Positions 44,860 to 57,700 of a DNA stretch of 64,000 nucleotides are shown one piece after another. Made by a program: the position numbers and the translations under genes. The stretch lies in the NCBI RefSeq assembly GCF_035582795.1, contig NW_027445436.1:7562770-7626769 (forward strand). The letters run 5' to 3'. Under the pieces are notes generated by a model. It searched no databases, was not told the origin of the DNA, and saw only the letters and a program-made list of their open reading frames with translations. Every line of letters begins with the position of its first letter. Positions within the stretch are counted from its first letter, which is position 1. The DNA comes from Mycteria americana (lineage: Eukaryota; Chordata; Aves; Ciconiiformes; Ciconiidae).

Positions 44860-45590
44860 CATAGAATCATAGAATCGTTTAGGTTGGAAAAGACCTCTAG
44901 GATCATCTAGTCCAACCATTAACCTAGCACTGCCAAGTCCACCACTAAACCATGCCCCTAAGCACCACATCTACACATCTTTTACATACATCCACGGATG
45001 GTGACTCAACCACTTCCCTGGGCAGCCTGTTCCAATGCTTGATAACCCTTTCAGTAAAGAATTTTTTCCTAATATCCAATCTAAACCTCCCCTGGCGCAA
45101 CTTGAGGCCATTTCCTCTTGTCCTATCACTTGTTACTTGGGAGAAGAGACTGACACCCACCTCTCTACAACCTCCTTTCAGGTAGTTGTAGAGAGCAATA
45201 AGGTCTCCCCTCAGCCTCCTTTTCTTCAGGCTAAACAACCCCAGTTCCCTCAGCTGCTCCTCATAAGACTTGTGCTCTAGACCCTTCACCAGCTTCATTG
45301 CCCTTCTCTGGACATGCTCCAGCACCTCAATGTCTCTCTTGTAGTGAGGGGCCCAAAACTAAACACAGTGTTTGAGGCGCGGTCTCACCAGTGCCAAGTA
45401 CAAAGGGACAATCACTCCCCTAGTCCTGCTGGCCACACTATGTCTGATACAAGCCAGGATGCTATTGGCCTTCTTGGCCACCTGGGCACACTGCTGGCTC
45501 ATATTCAGGCGGCTGTCGACCAACACCCCCAGGTCCTTTTCTGTCGGGCAGCTTTACAGCCACTCTTCCCCAAGTCTGTAGCGTTGCAAT
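44860..45590 (-). mobile_element. CR1 fragment, minus orientation, in copy 3 3' region
   Basis: 3' tail at 44860 (ATAGAATCATAGAATCG). The minus strand encodes the CR1 RT C-terminal region ([20 protein letters not shown], then [20 protein letters not shown]). It is cut off at 45590 in the NMSQQC-upstream region. Confidence 0.92.
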
Positions 45591-45813
45591 GTTATAGGAA
45601 GTACTACAGAAGAAACCACCAGAACCAATGAAGGATGAACCTCACAAGAAGCAGTGCAAGTGCAGCAGTGACCTGACTTGAGCTGGTTTTGGTGCCTCAC
45701 TCCACGCAACACACCACCTCTCCTGTCCTGAGTGAATACCGTAACAGATGAAGCCCAAAGTCATAGACCAAATGAACTCAATGGACATTTTATGGATATT
45801 TATGGACATTTTC

Positions 45814-47181
45814 TCTCCTGTCAGCCTGACCTCGGTGCCGGGGAAGCTGATGGAGCAGATCATCCTGAGTGCTATAACACAGCATGTAGAGAATAACCAA
45901 GGGATCAAGCCCAGCCAGCATGTGTTCAGGAAAGGCAGGTCCTGCTTGACCAACCTGATCTCCTTCTGTGAACAGGTGACCTGCCTAGTGGATGAGGGAA
46001 AGGCTGTGGATGTTGTCTATCTAGACTTCAGTAAAGCCTTTGACACGGTCTCCCACAGCATTCTCCTGGAGAAACTGGCTGCTCATGGCTTGGACGGGTG
46101 TACTCTTCGCTGGGTAAAGAACTGGCTGGATGGCCAGGCCCAAAGAGTGGTGGTGAATGGAGTTTACTCCGGTTGGCGGCCGGTCACAAGCGGTGTTCCC
46201 CAGGGCTCGGTGTTGGGGCCAGTTTTGTTTAATATCTTTATCAATGATCTGGAGGAAGGGATCGAATGTACTATCAGTAAGTTTGCAGACGACACCAAGT
46301 TGTGCGGGAGTGTTGATCTGCTGGAGGGTAGGCAGGCTCTGCAGAGGGACCTGGACAGGCTGGATCGATGGGCCGAGGTCAATTGTATGAGGTTTAACAA
46401 GGCCAAGTGCAAGGTCCTGCACTTGGGCCACAGCAACCCCATGCAACGCTACAGGCTTGGGGGAGAGTGGCTGGAAAGCTGCCTGGCAGAGAAGGACCTG
46501 GGGGTGTTTGTTGACAGCCGCCTGAATATGAGCCAGCAGTGTGCCCAGGCAGCCAAGAAAGCCAATAGCATCCTGGCTTGTATCAAAAATAGCGTGGCCA
46601 GCAGGACTAGGGAAGTGATTGTGCCCCTGTACTCGGCACCGGTGAGGCCGCACCTCGACTACTGTGTTCAGTTTTGGGCCCCCCACTACAAGAGGGATAT
46701 TGAGGTACTGGAGCGTGTGCAGAGAAGGGCAACGAAGCTGGTGAAGGGTCTGGAGCAGAAGTCTTATGAGGAGCGGCTGAGGGAACTGGGACTGTTTAGC
46801 CTGGAGAAAAGGAGGCTGAGGGGAGACCTTATCGCTCTCTTCAACTACCTGAAAGGAGGTTGTAGCGAGGTGGGGGTCGGTCTCTTCTCCCAGGTAACAA
46901 GTGATAGGACAAGAGGAAATGGCCTCAAGTTGCGCCAGGGGAGGTTTAGACTGGATATTAGGAAATTTTTCTTCACCGAGAGGGTTATCAAGCATTGGAA
47001 CAGGCTGCCCAGGGAAGTGGTTGAGTCACCATCCCTGGAGGTATTTAAAGGACGTTTGGATGAGGTACTTAGAGACATGGTGTAGTGGTGGTTTTGGCAG
47101 TGTTAGGTTTATGGTTGGACTCGATGATCTTAAAGGTCTTTTCCAACCTATATGATTCTGTGATTCTGTGATTCTGTGATT
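45814..47181 (+). mobile_element. CR1 fragment with long open RT frame, plus orientation
   Basis: 5'-truncated CR1 that encodes an uninterrupted RT and C-terminal region from [15 protein letters not shown] at about 45815 to the TAG at 47083-47085. Visible motifs: the [10 protein letters not shown] block, [19 protein letters not shown], and FADDTKL as the catalytic site. The 3' UTR and a (GATTCTGT)n tail end at 47181. No endonuclease domain, so it is not autonomous. It inserted opposite to the CR1 at 44860, about 220 bp away. Confidence 0.93.
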
Positions 47182-47280
47182 TTACAAACATTTTATGGGG
47201 GAAGGGGTGGTTAATGAGGATGTATTGGATAGTTTGGGACCTGAACATGACGTAAATGGTATGGAATAAGGGGTGGAGAA

Positions 47281-47883
47281 CGTACTGGTTTTGGCTGGGA
47301 TAGAGTTAATTTTCTTCATAGTAGCTAGTATGGGGCTATGTTTTGGATATATGCTGAAAACAGTGTTGGTAACACACTGATGTTTTAGTTACTGCTGAGC
47401 AGTGCTTACACAGAGTCAAGGCCTTTTCTGCTCCTCACACTGCCCTGCCAGCAAGTAGGTTGGAGGTGCACAAAAAGTTGGGAGGGGACACAGCTGGGAC
47501 AGCTGACCCCAACTGGCCAAAGGGATATTCTATACCATATGACGTCATGCTCAGCAATAAAACTGGGGGGAAGGTTGGTGGGGGAGCCGCTGCTTGGGGA
47601 CTGGCTGGGCATGGGTCGGTTGGTAGTGAGCAATTGTTTTCATTTGCATCACTTGTCTTTCTTGGGTTTTATTTTCATCTCTCTCTGTTTTTTTTTTTTC
47701 CTCTTTTCCTTGCAATTTTTAAATTATGATTATTATATATTTTCAATTATTAAACTGTTTTTATCTCAACCCACAAATTTCTTACTTTTACCCTTCTGAT
47801 TCTCCCCCCATCTCACTGCAGGGGAGGGGAGTGAGTGAGCGGTTGTGTGGTGCTTAGTTGCTGGCCAGGGTTAAACCACAATG
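47281..47883 (+). repeat. 3' LTR of provirus copy 3
   Basis: Starts CGTACTGG (first base changed from T) and ends CCACAATG, where the usual end is CCACAACA; the CCAGG duplication follows. Preceded by the purine tract AAGGGGTGGAGAA. Confidence 0.9.
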
Positions 47884-47954
47884 CCAGGCTAAATCTTAGC
47901 AGCCCTGTCTTCTAGATTAAGCATTTTCTTAATGCTTAGCAGAAGGAAAAACTC

Positions 47955-48146
47955 TGGTTGTGGTGGGCTGACCCTGGCCAGCAGCCAAACACCCACCCTT
48001 CCTCTCGCTCGCTCACCTCTCCCATGAGACGGGGAGAAAACAGAAGGAAGGTAAGACTCATGGATCGAGATAATAACAGTTTAATAGGGAAAGCAAAAGC
48101 CACACATGCAAGCAAAGTAAAAAGAGGAATTAATTCACTACAATAT
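47955..48146 (-). repeat. LTR fragment, minus orientation
   Basis: TGTGGTGGGCTGACCCTGGC start, GAGCGAG-type block and a TCATGGATCGAGATAATAAC block match the terminal part of an LTR related to the others but of another subfamily. It is broken off at the inverted TLE4 exon copy. Confidence 0.7.
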
Positions 48147-48482
<336 letters not shown>

Positions 48483-50262
48483 CAGGATGCACTTTGCCCT
48501 CTTGGCTGCCAGGGCACACTGCTGACTCCTGTTGAGCCTGCTGTCAACCAGCACCCCTAGATCCCTTTCTGCAGGGCTGCTCTCCAGCTACTCCTCTCCC
48601 AATTTATACTTGTGCCCAGCATTACTCCATCCCAGGTGCAGAACCCGGCATTTGGTCTTGTTAAATTTCATGCCATTGATGATTGCCCAATGCTCCAATC
48701 TATCTAGATTCCTCTGCAAGGCCTCTTGTCCCTCGAGACAGTCAGCAGCACCTCCCAGTTTAGTATCCTCAGCAAACTTGCTAAGGGTGCATTCAACTCC
48801 TGCATCCAGATTGTTGATAAAAATATTGAACAAAACTGGCCCTAGAATTGAGCCCTGAGGAACACTGCTGGTGACCGGTCACCAGCCAGATGTAGCCCCA
48901 TTCACTACAACCCTTTGAGGCCTGCCCTTCAGCCAGTTCTTCACCCAGCGCACTGTGTACCTGCTCATCCCACAGTTGGATAACTTGTCCAGAAGGATGC
49001 TGCGAGGGACAGTATCAAAAGCCTTACTAAAATGACTGATGCCTGGGAAGTTGAAATCTCCCATAAGGACAAGGGCTACTGATCCAGAAATTTCTCCTAA
49101 TTGCCTATAGAATAACTCATCAGTGCTATCATCCTGGCTGGGTGATCAATAGTAGACACCCACTACAACATCTCCTTTGTTTTCCATTCCCCTAATCCTC
49201 ACCCAGAGGCTCTCAACCACATCATCCCTAACCGTAAGGGCTGTACAGTCTAACTTCTCCCTTACATGTAGTGCAACTCCTCCACCTCACCTGCCCTGCC
49301 TATCCCTCCTGAACAGCCCATAGCCCTCCATCCCAGCACTCCAGTCATGGGACATTCCACAAAGTCTCACTAATACCAATGACATCATAGTTCTGGGAAC
49401 TGACCAATGCTTCCAGTTCATCCTGTTTGTTTCTCATACTGTGTGCATTGGTGTACAAGCACTTCAGATATGCTCCTAAACCCTCAGTGCTCCCTGGAGC
49501 AGCGTAAATGCTCCCATTAGCATTGCCACCCTCAGGTGGTGCCATGCCAACCCTTGGCTTACCTTCAGCTCTTCTGATGGTATCCCCTTCCCCCATTGAT
49601 CCTAGTTTAAAGCCCTCAATCAGTCCTGCCAGTTTAAGAGCAAAGAAGTGTTTCCCCCATTGGGACAGGTGGATTCCATCAGGCCCCCAGATGTCTCTCC
49701 CAGTCCCCAGCTTTTAGGCCGTTTTGCCTGGAGCTCAGTATACCTGTGTGATTGAACTGTGCATCCCTCTGAGCTCTTCGGGGCTGCAGGCACTGCTGCA
49801 TGGGCACTTTCTGCTCACCTCTGTGTGCACTGGACCTGCACTTTTGGGTGGCTGCAGGCCTCTCTGGTCTCTCTCCCTGGTTTTGTTGAACTTCTCCGCA
49901 CTTGGATGTGTGCCTTTCCCTAGCTAGCATCGCAGCCAGGCTTTTTCCCTGGGTGTGCACCTTCCCTTCCAGGCTGACTGTGCCCAGTGGTCTCAGGTTC
50001 CCTGTGGCACCCACCTCCCCAGGGAGCAGCTTGCCAGGGGACCCAGCACCCTGCCCACCCCGCTACCTTGATTCCCTGGGCAGCCTCCTCAGCGTCTGCA
50101 CATGCTGCTGAGGAGGCTAGGAGGCCGGTCCCCGCCGCAGCCCCCGCGTGTCTGTGCCATGGCGTGGCATCCCGTCCTTCCCGCTCACCATTTTCTCTCC
50201 TCTCAGGTGAGGTGAGGCGAGGAGCCGTGAGGCGAAGAGCCGTGAGGCGAAGCGGCGGGTAG
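48483..50262 (-). mobile_element. CR1 LINE, minus orientation, internally deleted
   Basis: On the minus strand, from high to low coordinates: a GC-rich 5' part (about 50260-49720), an esterase-like DGIHLSQWGK block (about 49670; DxxH motif), the endonuclease start YLKCLYTNAHSMRNKQ (about 49465-49420) and its MGDFNFP end (about 49040), then directly RT sequence SKAFDTVPRSILLDKL. Roughly the first half of RT is missing at this junction (about 49035). RT continues to FAEDTKL and stops at 48483, without a 3' tail. In-frame stops are present. How far the 5' part reaches into the CpG-rich area is unclear. Confidence 0.8.
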
Positions 50263-50765
50263 CTGTCTCTGTCTCCCTCCCCTTCTCCTCAGATGCCCTT
50301 TGTTGCCGCTGCTGCAGGTTTATTATTATAGTATATGGCTGCTACCTCCCCCCGCGCCGCTCACTGCTCCGCAGCTGTGCAGCGCCTTGGCCCCGCTCCG
50401 CGCCTGGCCGCCGCCCAAGTCCCTGCTGTGAGGAGAGCACTAGGCCCCGCCCGCGCGGGGGGACACTAACAGCCGGCACACCAACAGACGGGCATGCCAA
50501 TGACTTCCCCTCCGCCCCTCAGCGCTGCGGGTGGTGGCAGCTCTGCGCCTTGGGGGGCGCTAACGCCGCCCGGCCCCGGCCCTGCCCGCGGCTGCGGTGG
50601 CCGGCGGAGCACGGCCCGCGGCGGGGCGGGCGCTGCCCTGGCTCCCAGACAGCTGGGGAGCGTGGGACTGCGGATTATTGCAGACTAAGCAGTCTGGCTC
50701 AGCAGCAGCGGGCGGGGGGAAGCAGGCGGGCGGGCAAGTAGGGGGAGTGTGTATGTGTAAGGAGG
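50140..50765. promoter_or_regulatory. CpG-rich island, possible promoter
   Basis: High density of CG dinucleotides and GC boxes (GGGGCGGGCG near 50620) in otherwise AT-rich DNA, with a short GTGAGGCGAAGAGCC-type tandem repeat at about 50205-50260. The first part may be the 5' end of the CR1. No start codon or ORF can be tied to it with confidence. Confidence 0.55.
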
Positions 50766-52863
50766 GGATGGGAGGAGAGGGGGGTGAGCTCACAGCCAGC
50801 TAGCTACCATCAGAATTAGCTCATTGTTCAATATAACCAGCACTGGCAGCCAAAACCCATCCTGAGAGAGAAGGAGAGAGACTTTCCCCCAGTCACCCCC
50901 ACCCCTTTTTCTTTTTTTCTTGAAGGCTGCACTTTGGAAGAGGTGCAGTCATTCTTCCCACACCCCCTACCCTCTCTCCACTCCCCCAACTATAAATTCC
51001 ATTCTGTAGCATGTTGCCCTTTTTTTAATCCACATTTGTGTTTCAGATCATGTAGAAAGGACAGAAAGTGAGCAGGGAGCTGGGGCTTTTGTCTGTAAGT
51101 ATATGCAATTCCAATCCACAGTTGTGTTTGGGGGTTTTTTTGTTTGTGTTTTTTTTTTTAAATTCTCTCTTTCTTTGTTTCTTTTCCTTTCCTTTCGTCC
51201 TTAGCTGGACTTTGCTGCAGTTTGACTCCCCCCTCCCCCCCCCCCCCCCCCCTTCAGTGCACATTTTCAAATAGGCTTTCTTAAAGAAGATGAGAAACGT
51301 GCAGTATATATATTTAACTGTTTGTCTTTATCCTTTAAGGCTGGATTTCTAGGCTGGGGATTTTTCTGCACACAGTCAAGGGAAGATGTGAAGTGGTTTT
51401 CTAAATCTGTTGGGATTTTTTTTTTCCACTCTTGCAATTCAAAACACCAAAATGCATTTTTGAACATAATGCACTTTGCTTTTTTAGCATGCATGAAAGG
51501 CTCTCAGATTGGTTTTCCGTCTCGTCTCTTCTCCCTTGTAAAGCAAATCTCCCTCTTCTCTGCCCTGTCACTGGATTCCTCTCAGGCTGCTGGGGCTTAT
51601 TTTTAGAAAGCAGTCATTCTTGCAACAGCCTTCTGCATTTTTGCATATGCAGCAGTTAAATTTTGAGTGGCTCTTTTGAAAAAAAAAACAAACAAAAAAA
51701 CCCAAACAACAACAACAAAACAAATGCATTTTGGTGTACATTTAGTGATGTGCTTTCTTCCAAATGTTTCTGCGTACACCTATAGATATAAGTTTGCAAT
51801 TTTATATCCAATCTGTATGTATGTGTTTGTATGTAAATATGACTCATACCTAATTACATTTCATACATACACACTATAGGTAAGAAATATATAATCAGTA
51901 GAAGAGAACTTTAATTTTTGTCACTATATGAAAACTGATAAAGGAGTTATGCTACAAATACAGTCAATTAAGAGAGTAGAAATTTAAGGTGACATTTAAA
52001 TGAGATAGCACCTACTCTTTTTTCCCCCCCCCCTCCCTATTTAAAGTAGGAGTGTGTATGTGTGGAATAAAGGGAGAGAAAACTGTAGGTTATGTAATGC
52101 AGTGTCATTTCCAAAAATGCCTACTCTCTGGGCCATTGCATTGTGAAAGCCTGACACTATTATACTTGTTTCTTAATTGCAAAACCCCCAACACTTTGTA
52201 GTATGCCTGGGAACAATGGACCACCTTTACGGTAAGCATAGGACGATGGATTTTTGTCCACTTGGGTGATTTTTAAGTGTGTTAACCATTAAGTATAGTG
52301 CTCTTCAGAGAGGTACGAACTGCTAAGAATAGCATAGGGGTTTGCAAATCCAGGTACCAGGGATTCTTTTGTCCTATATTTAAGCCTACGGACCACTGAA
52401 GTGCAGATAAGCATGATAGAAGATCTGGTTAGAATAATTTGCATGACTTTAATCTTAATCACTAAAGCTTATACTTGGCTCATTCACTATTATACTGGCA
52501 AAAAGCCTTTAAAATGTTGATGCTTGGAATTACATGGTTTTTTCTTTTTTTCTTAAATTATTTTCAGATTGTTCTCCTTGCGCTACTTGAGAGAAACTGC
52601 AATCCAAAGACTTAACAGAATCTAAAAATGGTAAGAGTTAGTTGCTTTACCAAAGAATCAGTAATTTTTTATATAAACACAAACCTTCTTTCCCTATTCC
52701 TAACACCCATTTATAAATATGACCCACATAAGACATACTTTTTGAGATTACGGGGATTTGCCATACAATGATTGATGTACTCTGGAAACCTCCATATGTT
52801 GGATCTTTGATTTTCATGAGTTTTTTGAATAAAAAACTGAAATCCTTCTTTGTGCAGTAAGGC
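50766..52863 (+). other. DNA downstream of the CpG island, with weak 5'-exon candidates
   Basis: 51047-51094 lies between TTTGTGTTTCAG and GTAAGTATA, and 52568-52630 between ATTTTCAG and GTAAGAG, ending in AAAATG. Both could be small 5' exons of a plus-strand gene starting in the CpG island. No known protein could be read from them. A run of 18 C lies at 51235-51252. Confidence 0.3.
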
Positions 52864-53025
52864 ACAAAGAAGAATAATTAGCTTATAGAAGAATAATTAG
52901 CTTATTTAAAGAAGAAGAATAAAGAAGAAGAATAAAGAAGAAGAATTAAGAAGAAGAATTAAGAATAGAGAAGAATAAGAATAATTAGCATAAAGAAGAA
53001 TAATTAGCTTATTTAAAAAATGAAA
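52864..53025 (+). repeat. GAA/AAGAATAATTAGC low-complexity repeat
   Basis: Irregular repeats of GAAGAATAAA and GAAGAATAATTAGCTTAT over about 160 bp. Confidence 0.9.
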
Positions 53026-54392
53026 AGTATTTAGCAAAGTATGAAAAAATACACATGTATTTTTTATGTATAACATGTATAACATGTAGGAATACATACA
53101 GACAAAGCAATATCCAATAATTTCACCTCCACCTTCCCCCCCAAAAAAAAGAAGAAATAAGTAATTGCATTTAGTAAATGAAACATTTAATGTTATTCTG
53201 TCAGGGAAGTAAATAAGATGCCAACTAATTTTTCTTATTATTTAATAAATTTTCCAGAAGGATAGCCTTTATTTGTGGTAGGAATCTGTTCCAGAAAAAA
53301 AGGATAGGCCTCAGCCTAACTGAACTTATAAACACTTAGTTGGAATGTATTTATTGAACAGTATTGCAGCAGTTATTAATTTCCTTCACTACTAATTATG
53401 TTTATATTTTTACTGGTTTGCTGGCCCATTTTTTATAGTGAGCTACTACTGCTGATGAATACCTAATTTTAATGATGAAACATTATACATCTAAACGTTC
53501 TCTATATATGGTATTCTCTGAGAATGGTTATATGTCTCAGTCAGCAGAACAAAGAAAATAATTTTTTATGAAAAGGATATGTAAGGTAAGCAGAATTAGG
53601 TAGATTAGATGCTCTGTAGTCATATAACGTTCTTGATTGAAGATGCAACTATTACTGAAGTATGTCTGAATACATATATTGACATAAATGTGATATATTT
53701 TGGGTGCTACATCATACTACTTTCATAGTCAAAAAATCTGCTAATTTCTACAGGGGCGACAGTTTCTCTGAAGTAGCATTGCATAGGGTGTGTATTAGCA
53801 CAAAATATTTTCCAAAGTGCAAGGCTCTCAAGGACATAGTCTTATAAAGGTGGGGTGTAATTAATTGCATAAATTATTATAATTGTCTCAGTCTTTGGAG
53901 TTGTTTTGACTTGGGAGAGGGGGATGAAGCAAAGAATGTTTAAAATAAAAAAATATGTAATCTATTATATGGCTTTTTTTCTGTTTGGCTCCTTGTTTTA
54001 TAGCATTCCTATCTGCAAAAATAAACTTGCAAATTCTGGAGTTTTAGTCTATTTTGGAATCTACTTTTACCAAAATGCTTTGCTCATCCATATATAAATG
54101 AATAGTTGGGGGTGGGGAATTAAAAGGGAAACGATTCACTTAAATTTTCTATTCCGATTTTCTGATTCTGTTTTTCTATTCACTGTGAATAGAAATCATG
54201 TTAAAATATATTCTGTTCACACAACCGTGGAATATTGGATAAGGAAACTTCTTACCAACACCAAAGTGATAATGAGCCCACATTTTGAGATGGTATGCAG
54301 GCTGTTATGTGTAATATATGACAATCTATGGAATTAAATTATTTCAGGTTTTGTTGGGCATAAAATAGACATTGTTTTTTACTAGCAGATGG
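53026..54392. other. AT-rich DNA, nothing recognised
   Basis: No gene, RNA or repeat identified. Confidence 0.5.
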
Positions 54393-54393
54393 T

Positions 54394-54742
54394 TCTTAGA
54401 TTGAAAATCTGATCAACAATCACAAAACAAAATTGGAATTAGGGATTTTCACAACAAATAAAAAACTTTTCAAAAACAGCCAAATAAAAGTTTAATTTAT
54501 GTTACACTGCAGAACTAACAATAGGGAAACTAAATAAATGGGTTATTACATTTGATTTTCTGCATTCGGATAGTTTTAAGTTGTATTTTATGTTCTGGCC
54601 TGGAGGCTGGCTTTACAAAACTGATTTCACTGACTGCTACAGGAACCTTGCTTTTGTAAAGCCAGCCTCCAGGCCAGAACATAAAATACAACTTAAAACT
54701 ATCCAAAAGTGATTGTTGATCAGAATTTCAATCTAAGAAAGA
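54394..54742. repeat. Nested inverted repeat around a perfect 53-bp-arm hairpin
   Basis: Inner arms 54568-54620 and 54652-54704 are exact reverse complements of 53 bp with a 31-nt loop. Outer arms, about 54394-54423 and 54708-54739, match with one difference. 145 bp separate outer and inner arms on the left but only 3 bp on the right, so the structure is lopsided. Confidence 0.97.
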
Positions 54743-57700
54743 CTAGATTTTGCCCCAGTTTACAAGGTTGCTTAAAATATGAGACTTGGCAGACTCTCTT
54801 CCCCTACCACCATTTTTGGCACAATAATACTAAATATAATGAAGTCAGACCACTGACATACTTTCTTTGCAGTAGTGGACACACTTGTCTTTGGCATAGT
54901 TCTTGTATTTATTCCAAGTGTCTCCTTAGCCATTCTAATTTGCAGGAAAGATTCTTCTTTGCATATTTAAGTAATCAACACTTTCTACGCTGAAATACAT
55001 AATTGTCAAAGTTTTTACTTTTTAAAAATATAACAACATATGCAAAGGCTGTATTCTGCTTTCACTGGTCATTGAGAATTTAGCTGTTACATTTCACCAG
55101 GCTGAACTAAACTATATAAAGGGGAAAAAATCAAACTATTTCCTTTGCTAAACTGGAGGTACATTAATTATTTAGTTACACTTACAGTAAAATTAAAAGT
55201 GGCTAGAATAAGCTTGTTGAGTGAGAACAAATTAATACTTGGTTTAACTCCACTGTTTTAACTTCTGTTTCTTAATGTTTTATTCCATAAAGTATTTCTT
55301 AAACTCCTTACAAGTAAAAACAAGCACTGTAGAAGGTTAGTTTTCAATGCTGCTTCTCTTTTTCCTAGACTTAGAATTATGATTTGCTCATACCTGGTCA
55401 ATAAATCTTTCTTGGAGCTGTATAATATTAACATAATCAATAATTTAAAGACAAATAAAAAGGCAAAAGATTGTACTTTGTATTGTTCTGACAATTTTAA
55501 CTCATGGATATTTTGAGCCATCGTACACAAGAACATCTGACATTTAAGGATCTGTTCTTAATTGTGTAAAATTTATTTGCTTACAAAGCGCTCCCTGAAG
55601 AAAGAAGGAACCTTTTATATTTCTTTGCAATCTATAAAGTCCCGAGATGATTTTTTTAAAACTTTTTTTTTTATTTAAAATGTTAGAATTTCAGTATACC
55701 ACCTTCCTGGAAAGTGTTCTTTGTCATAATGTACAAAGTTTTCTGTGACCTCCAGTCAGTTTTCTGTCCAGTTTTCTGTGACCTCCGAGAAGACTTTTAG
55801 CAAAACCAGGAAAGACTTTTTTAAGGAACTTTTTAAAGACCTTTTTTGTGAACTGTATAAAAGGCCTGTTTGATTTCTTTCTTTAAAAACAAAGTGATCT
55901 GTTTGTTTTCTTTTAAAGCACTCCAGTGTGTCCTTTTCCCCCTGTTCCCATTGCAGTTCATTTCTGGACTTCTAGTTTAATACTGAGAGTTTGCAGTGCA
56001 GGTGCTAAGGAATTTAAATGGCAGGTTTATCACTAACTAATAAAAGCACATATCAGTAAACAGATACATCCCTTATAATTTAATTTTGACCTACCTGAAA
56101 ATAAAGAAAAAAAATATTCTAGAGCAGCTCATTATTTTACTTCTGACTTACCATGATTAGATGGCTTTCTTCTAAAGCACTAGTGCTGTGGAATCTCAGA
56201 GGCTAGGTATTGTACAGTATAGCTACATCATCCCAAAGCAAAAGACCCTAAAGGGAGGTCGTTTGGTTTGAACATTTCCTGTAGTGTATCCTTGTCTGAA
56301 CTGGATCAGTTATGAGGTTATTTTATCATTTGCATTCTCTGCATTTTATAATCTTACTTGGAAAAAAAGAGAAAAATAGGATGGTGGCCTCTTGGAGAGA
56401 AAGACAATTGGGGGAAAGCTTTTTTTCATTAAGTCAGAGAAAGAAATGACAACCTGCATTTGGATAAAGGGAAAAAATCATCATCCCATTTCTTTTTTGC
56501 AGTTCATAAGGAAATGTATAACATCATTTAAGTTAATTGAAGATATGTATATGAGAAAGCTTATATTTAAGATTTCATCCCAACTTACCCATTTAAGAAC
56601 CTTTTTCCAGTGGGTTATTTGCAGATACTTTTACATATTCTGTAATTTTCTGTGTCTATAAAATGACTTCATTTTAGTTGGAACAACTGTTCATAGCTTT
56701 AGGATAATCTATGGAAACTAGAGCCTGGGATTGGTCTGACAGAGGCAAACATTGTTATATACCTTTTATATGCTCTGAGGAATAAGAAGAATGCGATACT
56801 AGGATGAGACATTAAGTCCAACCTAATACTAGATAAACACTGGACAAATGTAACTCCTGATTCTGGCATGAGAAAACTTATACTACTTTGTTGATTATTA
56901 CTGAGTCTGGAACTGGAATTGAATTCTCCTTTATGGTAGTTCAGAACTGCATAGGAGCTTTAGGAATATATCGGATCCTTTTCTGTTTATATGTAGCCAT
57001 GGGCAGAATTTGGTCAAGAGAAGTTACTGAGAGGTATGATAGTTAAGCAGTTTTGGCCATCTGAATGTGTATATTGTGCTTTTTTAGTGTGCTTATGTAT
57101 TGTACATGAAGAATACATTTGATGCAATTTGTCCTACAATACTTGATTACTGAAAACTTAGGGAGAATTAAGGCCTTCCTAACTCACAAAATAAATAAGC
57201 AGAAATAAAAGCTCACTTTTTGCAATACTTTTGCTAATTCAGCTGTTCAATTGTGTAGAAAAAGCACCTTTACTTGATTATGGCTAGAACAATTTGGAGT
57301 TTAAAAAAAAGTCATTGTCCAAAGCAGATACTGTGGGTATTTCTGTGGTAGAATTCATATGCACATTTAAAAGCAAAGTAGCTATATATATGGGAGTCTA
57401 CACAGTCACAAACATGCACACTCCAGATGCTATCATTTTATAATTGTGCACCAGCATACTGTATCTGAACAGGACAGTGTTGACACATGGAATTGGAGAT
57501 TTAAATAATACTTTGTCTTTTTCCAGGACAAATCTTTATTGAACCTTTATCACTGAGGCTGAAATCTTGAAAAATCAGAAATAAGAATTAATATACAACT
57601 TGTAATAGTATGCAGTCATGACACTGCTTTTCAAGTGTTGGGAGCAAAAGCTTTCACCAATAAACAAATTTTTTGCATCATAATACTGCTGCCCCACACC

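Larger units (their letters stand above)
38832..47883 (+). mobile_element. Full-length ERVL-like provirus copy 3, decayed, with nested CR1s; TSD CCAGG
   Basis: Bounded by a perfect duplication CCAGG (38827-38831 and 47884-47888). LTRs, primer site, gag and pro-pol are collinear with copy 2. About 2.3 kb of the 9.05 kb are three CR1 fragments (43723-43934, 44860-45590, 45814-47181). LTRs differ from each other by several percent, so the insertion is clearly older than copy 2. At least five internal stops are CGA to TGA changes, as expected from CpG decay. Confidence 0.92.

Noticed and set aside
46021..46995. 324-codon open frame on the minus strand
   Set aside because: It is antisense to the CR1 RT frame at 45814-47085. 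The same antisense openness appears in other CR1 copies here, so it is a codon shadow.
45748..47085. 445-codon frame as a host gene
   Set aside because: It is the CR1 RT, followed by the CR1 3' UTR and tail. The first 20 or so codons belong to provirus 3' sequence.
52202..52231. 30-bp microexon starting TATGCCTGGG
   Set aside because: The acceptor tract is poor, and joining it to the next candidate exon gives only a short peptide ending in a stop. It is too weak to list as a feature.
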